Assembly: GCF_001552475.1 (NCBI RefSeq)
Contig: NZ_BCRG01000001.1
Span: 248,001 to 312,000, forward strand
Source of the DNA: Microbacterium oleivorans NBRC 103075
Lineage (GTDB): Bacteria; Actinomycetota; Actinomycetes; Actinomycetales; Microbacteriaceae
Direction of reading: 5' to 3'
DNA: 64,000 nucleotides
The position numbers were made by a program, and so were the translations under genes. The notes under the pieces are model-generated. The model was given only the letters and a program-made list of their open reading frames with translations, was not told the origin of the DNA and made no database searches. The first letter of the stretch is position 1. Every line of letters begins with the position of its first letter. Below, piece by piece: positions 33,714 to 41,644 of this stretch.

Positions 33714-34685
33714 TCAGCCCGCCTCGCCGGCGAAGCGGGGTGCGAGGAGTTCGGCCCCGAGCTGCCGCTCGCCGCGGATCGCGGCGAGGAGCGCGCGGGC
33801 ACCCGCTGCGCCGAGTTCCTCGGCGGGCAGGTCGATCACGTCGGAGACGCCGGGAACGGGGAGCGCGAGTTCCGCGGGGCTGAGGGCGATGATCTCGATC
33901 GGCGACGCCGAACCCATGAGGCGTGCCGCGATGAACGGCAGAGCTGCCTCGTTGTGCACGAAGAGCGCGGTCGTCTCGGGGGAGTCGGTGAGGAGCGCGT
34001 CGACGACCTCCGTCGCGCCGGGGCCGGCCGGGCAGGAGTGGATCGTCGCGGTGAGACCCACCTCGGCGCTCGCCGCGCGGAACCCGCGGGTCAGGCGGTC
34101 GGAATACGAGGTGTGGCGGGCTTGCACCTGCGGCGGCGCGCCGAGGAGGGCGACTGTCGTGTGGCCGCGCTCGGCCAGGCGCTGGGCGGCCAGCCGGCCG
34201 GCAGCTTCGAAGTCGAAGTCGACGCAGACGAGCTGATCGGCTCCTTCGGGAAGGCCGATCAGGACGCTCGGGATGCTGAGCTCGGCGAGCGTGCCGACGC
34301 GCGGGTCGCTCGTCTCGACGTCGAGGATGAGCACGCCGTCGACCATGCCGGCCCGCGCGGCTCGTTCGACGCCCGCGGCGTCGTCGCTCGTGAGGAGCAG
34401 GATGTCGTGGTGGTGCACGCGGGCCTCCTTCAAGGCGCCCGCGACGATCTGCATGACGACGTGCACGTCGACTCCGGCGCGGATGGGTGCCTGGAGTCCG
34501 AGCACGCTCGTCGAGCGGGAGGCGAGCGAGCGTGCACTCGCCTGCGGGCTGTACGCGAGATCGACCATGGCCTGCTCGACGCGGTCACGGGTCTCCTGCG
34601 AGATCGTCCGCTTGCCGCTCATCACATAGGACACCGTCGAGATGGACACCCCGGCGGCCTGGGCCACATCGGCGATCGTGGGCAT
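33714..34685 (-). CDS. LacI family repressor of the importer/glycosidase locus
   Basis: 323 residues from ATG 34685 with GAAGGAG upstream. N-terminal HTH and hinge: TIADVAQAAGVSISTVSYVMSGKRTISQETRDRVEQAMVDLAYSPQASARSLASRST. The periplasmic-binding-like domain follows (VLGLQAPI; MVDGVLILDVE; GHTTVALLG; FVHNEAALPFIAARLMG). It forms an operon with the DUF624 gene. Matching palindromes at 34859-34874 (in its own divergent promoter region) and 29216-29231 (importer promoter) are its probable targets, with an oligosaccharide or free sugar as inducer. Confidence 0.88.
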   Translation of the reverse strand: MPTIADVAQAAGVSISTVSYVMSGKRTISQETRDRVEQAMVDLAYSPQASARSLASRSTSVLGLQAPIRAGVDVHVVMQIVAGALKEARVHHHDILLLTSDDAAGVERAARAGMVDGVLILDVETSDPRVGTLAELSIPSVLIGLPEGADQLVCVDFDFEAAGRLAAQRLAERGHTTVALLGAPPQVQARHTSYSDRLTRGFRAASAEVGLTATIHSCPAGPGATEVVDALLTDSPETTALFVHNEAALPFIAARLMGSASPIEIIALSPAELALPVPGVSDVIDLPAEELGAAGARALLAAIRGERQLGAELLAPRFAGEAG

Positions 34686-34841
34686 GGACACTCCTTCTCC
34701 GACGGCGTCGATCCCGTCCACCACCCGAGCTCTGGGGTCGGGTCCCGACGTCGACCTCGACGCGGGTGTAAAACCGAGCGTATCGGCTCGATTCACGCCC
34801 GGAGCGCCGCTCTGCCGACCGATGGACACGTCTGTGATCGC

Positions 34842-34874
34842 TAGTATAGGTTGGATTCGTTGAAGCGCTTCGAC
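34842..34874 (+). promoter_or_regulatory. Promoter and LacI operator upstream of the glycosidase operon
   Basis: A TAGTAT -10 element (34842-34847) is followed by the near-perfect palindrome GTTGAAGCGCTTCGAC (34859-34874) just past the expected transcript start. It lies between the LacI and beta-galactosidase genes. Confidence 0.65.
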
Positions 34875-34908
34875 ACCGTCGTCCACATCGCTGAAGGGCC
34901 CGTCCCGC

Positions 34909-36918
34909 ATGAACTCCGTCGCCGTCACGGCCTTCGCAGAGCTGCCTGCTGAGCGCGGCATCCTGTTCGGCGGGGACTACAACCCCGAGCAGTGGTCGCC
35001 CGAGGTCTGGCGTGAGGATGTCGCCCTCATGCAGCGGGCCGGTGTGAACCTCGTGACCGTCGGGGTGTTCAGCTGGGCAGAGCTCGAGCCGACTCCGGGT
35101 GCGCGAGAGTTCGGCTGGCTCGACGAGGTCCTCGATCTGCTGCACGCGGGGGGTATCGCCGTCGACCTCGCGACCCCGACGGCCTCGCCGCCGCCGTGGC
35201 TCGGGGTGCGGCATCCTGACACGCTGCCCGTCGACCGCGACGGCGTGCGCCTCATCGCGGGCTCGCGCAACCAGTTCTCCCCGTCCTCGCGGGTCTACCG
35301 ACAGGCAGCGCGCGCGATCACGGCTGATCTGGCGTCGCGCTACGCGCAGCATCCGGCCGTCCGGATGTGGCACGTCGGCAACGAGTACGGGCAGATCGAC
35401 CACGGTGACGAGGCAGCCCGCGCGTTCCGTGAGTGGCTACTGCGCCGCTACGGCTCGATCGAGGAGATCAACCGCGCGTGGGGGACGGCGTTCTGGGCGC
35501 AGCGGTACTCCGACGTCGCCGAGATCCTGCCGCCTCGTCGCGCGCCCTACCTGATCAACCCGACGCAGTCGCTCGACTTCCGCCGGTTCACGTCGGACGA
35601 ACTCCGCGACTGCTACCGCGAGCTCCGCGACACCATCCGCGAGGCGGGGGCGACGCAGCCGATCACGACCAACTTCATGGGCGCCTTCGCACACGTCGAC
35701 TATTGGTCGTGGGCGGACCAAGTCGACGTCGTGAGCGACGACCAGTACCCCGATCCTGCCGATCCCGAGAGCCCTCTCGACATGGCCTTCGTGCAGGACC
35801 TCATGCGCGGTCTCGGCGGCGGAGCGCCGTGGATACTGATGGAGCAGGCGATCAGCGCCGTCCAGTGGCGCCCGCACAACCTCCCCAAGACGCCCGCGCG
35901 AGCGCGGCTGGACTCGCTGCAGGCGATCGCGCGCGGCGCCGACGGCATCTGTTTCTTCCAGTGGCGGCAGTCGACCGCGGGAGCGGAGCGCTTCCACTCC
36001 GCGATGCTGCCGCACGCCGGAGCAGACACCGAGGTGTTCGCGGGCGTCTGCCGTCAGGGCGCGGATCTGCGGCGACTGCGGCCCGTCGCGGGGGAGCGCA
36101 TCGCCGCGCGCACGGCCGTGCTGTTCGACTGGCCGTCGTGGTGGGCCTCGGAGGAACCCGCGCGTCCGACGAGCCGGTTCGACGGCCTCGAGCAGATGCG
36201 ACGCTGGTACCGCCCGCTGTGGCGACGCTCCGTTCCGGTCGACGTCGTCCGCTTCGGCGCCGACCTCTCGGGATACGACGTCGTCCTCCTGCCGCACGGC
36301 TATGTCCTCCGGCCGGAGGACGCAGCGCGCCTGACGGAAGCCGCCGAGCGCGGCGCGCAGGTCGTCGTCGGACCCTTCAGCGGGGTCGCAGACGAGCGCG
36401 GGCACATCCTCACGGGCCGCTCCCCGGCGCTCCTCCGTGACCTTCTCGGTGTCAGCGGCGAGGAGTGGATCGCACTTCCCGACGACGGGGTCGTCCTCGA
36501 ATCGGCTGACGGGCGGTGGCCGGCATCCGTCGCCCACACCCTCGGCGAGAAACTCCGATCCGACGGCGCGGAGATCCTCGCGCAGGTCGCGTCGGGGGAT
36601 GACGCGGGGCGCCCCGTCGTGACGCGCAACGGCTCGGCGTGGTACGTGGGCGCGGTGGTCGGCGACGATCTGCTCGACGCGGTCGTGGGCGACGTGCTGG
36701 CCGCGGCGGGTGTCTCGGGGGCGATCGCCGACGCGCCTGCGGGCGTCGAGGCCGTGCGGCGCGGAGACGCGCTGTTCCTTCTGAACCGCGGCTCCGCGGA
36801 TGCGACGATCCCGCTCCCGGGAGCCTGGATCGACCTGTTGACGGATGACGAGCTCGACGATCGCGTGGTGGTCCCGAGGGGCGACGCGCGGGTCGTGACA
36901 GAAAGGCGAGTGACATGA
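34909..36918 (+). CDS. GH42 beta-galactosidase
   Basis: 669 residues from ATG 34909; a GAAGGG lies 12 bases upstream. The GH42 core starts GILFGGDYNPEQWSPEVWREDVALMQRAGVNLVTVGVFSWAELEP. HVGNEYG supplies the acid/base Glu159, and PWILMEQAISAVQWRP the nucleophile Glu312. ADGICFFQWRQSTAGAERFHSAMLPH and the later trimerisation and C-terminal beta domains are present, so the enzyme is full length. There is no signal peptide, so it acts in the cytoplasm on imported oligosaccharides, removing beta-linked galactose such as that on xyloglucan side chains. First gene of a three-gene overlapping operon. Confidence 0.9.
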   Translation: MNSVAVTAFAELPAERGILFGGDYNPEQWSPEVWREDVALMQRAGVNLVTVGVFSWAELEPTPGAREFGWLDEVLDLLHAGGIAVDLATPTASPPPWLGVRHPDTLPVDRDGVRLIAGSRNQFSPSSRVYRQAARAITADLASRYAQHPAVRMWHVGNEYGQIDHGDEAARAFREWLLRRYGSIEEINRAWGTAFWAQRYSDVAEILPPRRAPYLINPTQSLDFRRFTSDELRDCYRELRDTIREAGATQPITTNFMGAFAHVDYWSWADQVDVVSDDQYPDPADPESPLDMAFVQDLMRGLGGGAPWILMEQAISAVQWRPHNLPKTPARARLDSLQAIARGADGICFFQWRQSTAGAERFHSAMLPHAGADTEVFAGVCRQGADLRRLRPVAGERIAARTAVLFDWPSWWASEEPARPTSRFDGLEQMRRWYRPLWRRSVPVDVVRFGADLSGYDVVLLPHGYVLRPEDAARLTEAAERGAQVVVGPFSGVADERGHILTGRSPALLRDLLGVSGEEWIALPDDGVVLESADGRWPASVAHTLGEKLRSDGAEILAQVASGDDAGRPVVTRNGSAWYVGAVVGDDLLDAVVGDVLAAAGVSGAIADAPAGVEAVRRGDALFLLNRGSADATIPLPGAWIDLLTDDELDDRVVVPRGDARVVTERRVT

Positions 36919-39191
36919 AGTTCACCGACGGCTATTGGCTCATGAGGCCAGGAGTGACCGGGCTGTACGCGACCTCCGTGGATGACATCCGCGCCGACGC
37001 CGAGGCCGGCAGCCTCACCGTGTTCGCGCCGACCGCCGTCATCCGTCACCGGGGCGACACGCTCAACCGCCCGATGATCACGACGACGTTCTCGGCGCCC
37101 GCGCCGGGGGTCATCCGGGTGCGGGTGCAGCGTCATGCGGGCGGGCGCCATCGCGGCCCCGACTTCGCGGTGACGGCGGAGGAGGGCTACACGCCCGTCG
37201 TCTCGGTCGACGACGCCGAGGGTGTGCTGGATGCCGGTGACCTCCGCGTCCGCGTCTCGCGTGACGGCGCATGGCGGGTCGCTTTCGAGCAGGGCGAGAA
37301 GATCCTGACGACCTCCTTGCCGCGGTCGATCGGCCACATGACCGGCGCCGACGAAACGTGGGTGCACCAGCAGCTGTCGATCGAGCCGGGCGAGCGCGTC
37401 TACGGCTTCGGGGAGCGCTTCGGTGCCTTCACCAAGAACGGGCAGTCGATCGAGACGTGGAACGCCGACGGCGGTACGTCGAGCGAGCAGGCCTACAAGT
37501 CCGTCCCGTTCTACCTGACGAGCCGCGGCTACGGGGTCTTCGTCGACAGCCCCGACGCGGTTTCGTTCGAGGTCGGATCCGAGATCAACTCGCGGGTGCA
37601 GTTCTCCGTCCCGGGCGAGACGCTCGACTACTACGTCATCGCGGGGCCCGAGCCGAAGGACGTGCTGCGTCGCTACACGGCGCTGACCGGCCGCCCCGCG
37701 CGCGTGCCGGCCTGGTCGTTCGGGCTGTGGCTGACGACGTCGTTCACCGCTGCGTACGACGAGGCGAGCGTGACGGAGTTCGTCGACGGGATGGCAGAGC
37801 GTGAGCTGCCGCTCTCGGTCTTCCACTTCGACTGCTTCTGGATGCGGGAGTACCAGTGGACCGACTTCACCTGGGACCCGCGCATGTTCCCCGACCCCGA
37901 CGGGCAACTCGCCCGCCTGCGGGAGAGGGGTCTCAAGATCTCGCTGTGGATCAACCCTTACATCGCGCAGCGCTCCGCGATCTTCGAGGAGGCGGCCGAG
38001 CGCGGGTATCTCCTGAAGACGACCGACGGCGGCGTCTGGCAGTGGGACATGTGGCAGGCCGGCATGGCCATCGTCGACTTCACGAACCCCGAGGCGGCCG
38101 AGTGGTACGCCGAGCACCTGCGCCGACTCGTGCGCCAGGGCGCCGACAGCTTCAAGACCGACTTCGGCGAGCGCATCCCGACCGAAGGGGTCGCGTGGCA
38201 TGACGGGTCCGACCCGCAGCGCATGCACAACTACTACCCGCAGCTCTACAACGAGATCGTCTTCCGCGTGCTCGAAGAGGAGCGCGGCGTCGGCGAGGCG
38301 GTCCTGTACGCCCGGTCGGCGACGGCGGGCGGGCAGCAGTTCCCCGTGCACTGGGGCGGCGACAACGATTCGACGCTCCTCTCGATGGCCGAGACGCTTC
38401 GCGGCGGACTGTCGCTCGCGCTGAGCGGCTTCGGCTACTGGAGCCATGACATCGGTGGGTTCGAGGGCACGCCGGATGCCGGTGTCTTCAAGCGCTGGCT
38501 CGCGTTCGGTCTGCTGTCGTCGCACTCGCGCCTGCACGGGTCGGGGAGCGTCCGCGTGCCGTGGGCGTTCGACGAGGAGGCCGTCGAGGTGACGCGCCTG
38601 TTCACACGGCTGAAGCTGCGCCTCATGCCCTACCTGGCTCGGGTCGCGGAGGAGGCGCACGCCGGCGGCATCCCGATGATGCGCCCGCTCCTCCTCGAGT
38701 TCCCCGGCGACCGCACGACGCACGATGCCGATGTGCAGTACATGCTCGGCGACGCTCTGCTCGTCGCGCCTGTGTTCAGCGAGGACGGCAGCGTGGAGTA
38801 CTACCTGCCCGACGGGCGGTGGACGTCGCTGATCACCGGCGACGTCGCGGACGGGCGGACGTGGCAGTCCGAGCGTCACGGCTACGATTCCGTGCCACTC
38901 CGGGTGCGGCCAGGAACGGTGCTGCCGTGGGGGTCGCGCGAGGATCGGCCCGACTACGACTGGGCTGACGGCGTGACGCTGCGGTGCTTCGAACTGCCTG
39001 ACGGGTACGAAGCCGAGACAGTCGTCCCGGGCCATGACGGCGCCCCCGCGACGGCGTTCCGCGTCCGCCGCGACGGCGGTCGGATCGTCGCCGAGTCGAC
39101 CGACGCGCGCGCCCCGTGGAGCCTCCAGGTCGGCGACCGGACGGCGTCCGTCGTGGGAGCGGGGACGGTCTCCCTGGAGGTCGCCCCGTGA
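36915..39191 (+). CDS. yicI: GH31 alpha-xylosidase (YicI-like)
   Basis: 758 residues from ATG 36915 (ATGA overlap). The length and layout match Escherichia coli YicI: N-terminal beta-sandwich, (beta/alpha)8 barrel, two C-terminal beta domains. SFKTDFGERIPTEG gives nucleophile Asp416, the same number as in YicI, and HWGGDNDSTLLSMAETLRGGLSLALSGFGYWSHDIGGF gives acid/base Asp483. VYGFGERFGAFTKNGQSIETWN and SLWINPYIAQRSAIFEEA are typical of alpha-xylosidases. It is cytoplasmic and releases alpha-xylose from the non-reducing end of xyloglucan oligosaccharides such as isoprimeverose; xylose then feeds xylA/xylB. The activity call is inferred from motif and context. Confidence 0.9.
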   Translation: MKFTDGYWLMRPGVTGLYATSVDDIRADAEAGSLTVFAPTAVIRHRGDTLNRPMITTTFSAPAPGVIRVRVQRHAGGRHRGPDFAVTAEEGYTPVVSVDDAEGVLDAGDLRVRVSRDGAWRVAFEQGEKILTTSLPRSIGHMTGADETWVHQQLSIEPGERVYGFGERFGAFTKNGQSIETWNADGGTSSEQAYKSVPFYLTSRGYGVFVDSPDAVSFEVGSEINSRVQFSVPGETLDYYVIAGPEPKDVLRRYTALTGRPARVPAWSFGLWLTTSFTAAYDEASVTEFVDGMAERELPLSVFHFDCFWMREYQWTDFTWDPRMFPDPDGQLARLRERGLKISLWINPYIAQRSAIFEEAAERGYLLKTTDGGVWQWDMWQAGMAIVDFTNPEAAEWYAEHLRRLVRQGADSFKTDFGERIPTEGVAWHDGSDPQRMHNYYPQLYNEIVFRVLEEERGVGEAVLYARSATAGGQQFPVHWGGDNDSTLLSMAETLRGGLSLALSGFGYWSHDIGGFEGTPDAGVFKRWLAFGLLSSHSRLHGSGSVRVPWAFDEEAVEVTRLFTRLKLRLMPYLARVAEEAHAGGIPMMRPLLLEFPGDRTTHDADVQYMLGDALLVAPVFSEDGSVEYYLPDGRWTSLITGDVADGRTWQSERHGYDSVPLRVRPGTVLPWGSREDRPDYDWADGVTLRCFELPDGYEAETVVPGHDGAPATAFRVRRDGGRIVAESTDARAPWSLQVGDRTASVVGAGTVSLEVAP

Positions 39192-41644
39192 CGGACGACG
39201 CCTTCCGTCGCACCGATCTGCCACTCGCCGAGAGGTCCCGAGACCTGCTCGACCGGCTGAGCGCGGAGGAGCGCATCGCGATGCTTCACCAGGCAATGCC
39301 CGCGGTGGAGCGCCTCGGCCTCCGCTCGTTCCACACCGGGTGCGAGGCCCTGCACGGGCTCGCCTGGGTGGGCGTCGCGACGGTGTTCCCGCAGCCCGTC
39401 GGGCTCGCCGCGACGTGGGATCCCGAGCTCGTGACGCGCGTCGGCGACCTCGTGGCGACCGAGGTGCGCGCCAAGCGCGCGTCGGGGGCGGACGTCGACC
39501 TGAACGTGTGGGCCCCGGTCGTCAACACCCTCCGGCATCCCGCCTGGGGTCGAAACGAGGAGGGGTACTCCGAGGACCCGCACTACACCGGGCAGCTCGG
39601 CGCGGCGTACAGTCGCGGGCTTCGCGGCGATCACCCGCGCGTCTGGAAGACGGTGCCCTCGCTCAAGCACTTCCTGGCGTACAGCAACGAGACCGACCGG
39701 TCGGCGACATCGTCCGAGATGTCCCCGCGCACGCTCCACGAGGAGGAGCTGCCCGCGTTCCGGCCCGCCATCGAGCAGAAGGTCGCGGGCAGCATGATGC
39801 TCGCCTACAACCGGGTCAACGGCGTCCCCGCGCACACGCAGCCGGAACTGGTCGCCGAGGCGCGCAGCTGGAGCGACGAGTCGATCTCGGTCGTGTCGGA
39901 TGCCGGTGCGCCGAGCTTCCTCGTGTCGATCCAGCGCGCGCAGCCCGACAAGGTGCACGGCGCCGCTGCTCTCGTGAGAAGCGGCATGGACTCCTTCACC
40001 GACGACGGTCCCGACCCCACGCCGAGCCTCGAGGCCGTCCGCGGGGCGCTCGCGCAGGGACTCCTCACCGAAGAGGACGTGGATGCCGCCGTGCTGCGCC
40101 TGCTCGAGATGCGCCTCCGCACGGGCGAGTTCGACGGCGAGGACGACCCGTACGCGGCGATCGGCGCCGACGAGATCGACACGCCCGCCGCGCGGGAGCT
40201 CGCCCGCGAGGCCACCGCCCGCCAGGTCGTCCTGCTCCGCAACGATGACGGCATCCTGCCGCTGTCCGAGCCGGCGTCGGTCGCCGTCATCGGTCCCCTC
40301 GCGGACGTGGTCCTGACCGACTGGTACTCGGGGACCCCTCCCTACGCGGTGGGCATCGCGCAGGGCGTGCGCGACCGGTACCCGACCGCGACGGTCGAGG
40401 TGGTCACGGGCGCCGACACCGTCGCGCTCCGCGCCCCCTCCGGCTTTGTGGCCGCGAGCGCCGACGGTGCGCTCGTCGATGCCGTCGCCGACGCCCGCGC
40501 CGACGCGAGCCTGTTCGATGTCACCGACTGGGGCGACGGCATCCTCACCCTGCGTTCTCGGGCGAGCGGTCTCCTGCTCACCGGCGGCGCCTGGCCGATG
40601 CGCGCCGACGCCGAGCGGGTGGGCGGCTGGGTCGTGCAGGAGAGCTTCCGCAGGCATCTGCACGAGGACGGGTCGTGGTCCCTGCTGCACCTCGGCTCGG
40701 GCCGGTGGGTGCGCGTCGTGCGCGACGTCGGTCTGCTCGTGGCCGAGGGCGTGACTCTCGACGATGCCGCGCGCTTCGAGGTCGAGACCGTGACGAGCGG
40801 GAGCGACGAGGTGGCCCGCGCCGCCGCGGCGGCCGACGTCGTCCTGGTCGCGGTCGGCAACGATCCGCACCTCTCGGGCCGCGAGACCGTCGACCGCGCG
40901 CACCTGCTCCTGCCGGCGGCCGCGACCGACCTGTGGCAGACCGCTCACTCGGCCAACCCGCGGGCGGTCCTGACGATCGTCTCGAGCTTCCCCTACGTCC
41001 TCGCAGATGCCGCCGATGCGGCGACCGTCGTGTGGTCGAGTCACGCGGGGCAGGAACTCGGCCACGGCCTGCTCGACGTGCTCAGCGGGGATCGCGAGCC
41101 CACCGGACGCCTCGCGCAGTCGTGGCCCGCGCACCCCGCTCAGGCCGGGGACCTCTTCGACTACGACACCCGACGTCAGCAGGCCACCTATCGGCATCAG
41201 CCTGCCCCGTACGCCTTCGCGTTCGGCCACGGGCTCGGCTACGGTGACGTCGTCTACGAGGCGATCGAGGTGGATGCCGTCTTGGTCGCAGCGCCCGCGC
41301 CCACCCGCCGGCATCCCGCCCTCGATCCTCGCGGAGACGAGCGGGTCGTGACGGCGGCGGTGACGGTGGCGAACCGGTCGGCTCGGGCGGTCGAGGAGCT
41401 CGTGCAGGTGTACGCGCTCGCGCCCGAGCTCCCGATCGCGGCGCCGCGCCGCCTGCTCCTCGGATACGCACGCGTGCGCGTCGAGCCCGGCGAGACCCGC
41501 ACGGTCAAGATCCGCTTCGCCGTCGAGCGCCTCGCCGTGTGGGACGGCGAGGCGCTTCGCGTGCAATCCGGCGACTACCGCGTCGCGGCGGGCCCGTCGG
41601 CAGACGTGCTCACCGTCGACAGCCGGCTCACCGTCACGGGCTGA
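39188..41644 (+). CDS. GH3 glycosidase with inserted beta-trefoil-like domain
   Basis: 818 residues from GTG 39188 (overlaps the GH31 stop by four bases). GH3 N-terminal barrel: TGCEALHGLAWVGVATVFPQPVGLAATWDPEL, PSLKHFLAYSNE, GSMMLAYNRVNG, and VVSDAGAPS with probable nucleophile Asp238. The alpha/beta sandwich follows (ATARQVVLLRNDDGILPL) and is interrupted at about residues 418-535 by a domain (TLRSRASGLLLTGGAWPMRADAERVGG, SWSLLHLGSGRWVRV) resembling fascin/beta-trefoil repeats, then resumes (VLVAVGNDPHLSGRETVDR) and ends in a fibronectin-like domain. It is cytoplasmic, probably a beta-glucosidase or beta-xylosidase finishing oligosaccharide breakdown. Its end overlaps the convergent GH3 gene. 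Confidence 0.85.
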   Translation: MTDDAFRRTDLPLAERSRDLLDRLSAEERIAMLHQAMPAVERLGLRSFHTGCEALHGLAWVGVATVFPQPVGLAATWDPELVTRVGDLVATEVRAKRASGADVDLNVWAPVVNTLRHPAWGRNEEGYSEDPHYTGQLGAAYSRGLRGDHPRVWKTVPSLKHFLAYSNETDRSATSSEMSPRTLHEEELPAFRPAIEQKVAGSMMLAYNRVNGVPAHTQPELVAEARSWSDESISVVSDAGAPSFLVSIQRAQPDKVHGAAALVRSGMDSFTDDGPDPTPSLEAVRGALAQGLLTEEDVDAAVLRLLEMRLRTGEFDGEDDPYAAIGADEIDTPAARELAREATARQVVLLRNDDGILPLSEPASVAVIGPLADVVLTDWYSGTPPYAVGIAQGVRDRYPTATVEVVTGADTVALRAPSGFVAASADGALVDAVADARADASLFDVTDWGDGILTLRSRASGLLLTGGAWPMRADAERVGGWVVQESFRRHLHEDGSWSLLHLGSGRWVRVVRDVGLLVAEGVTLDDAARFEVETVTSGSDEVARAAAAADVVLVAVGNDPHLSGRETVDRAHLLLPAAATDLWQTAHSANPRAVLTIVSSFPYVLADAADAATVVWSSHAGQELGHGLLDVLSGDREPTGRLAQSWPAHPAQAGDLFDYDTRRQQATYRHQPAPYAFAFGHGLGYGDVVYEAIEVDAVLVAAPAPTRRHPALDPRGDERVVTAAVTVANRSARAVEELVQVYALAPELPIAAPRRLLLGYARVRVEPGETRTVKIRFAVERLAVWDGEALRVQSGDYRVAAGPSADVLTVDSRLTVTG

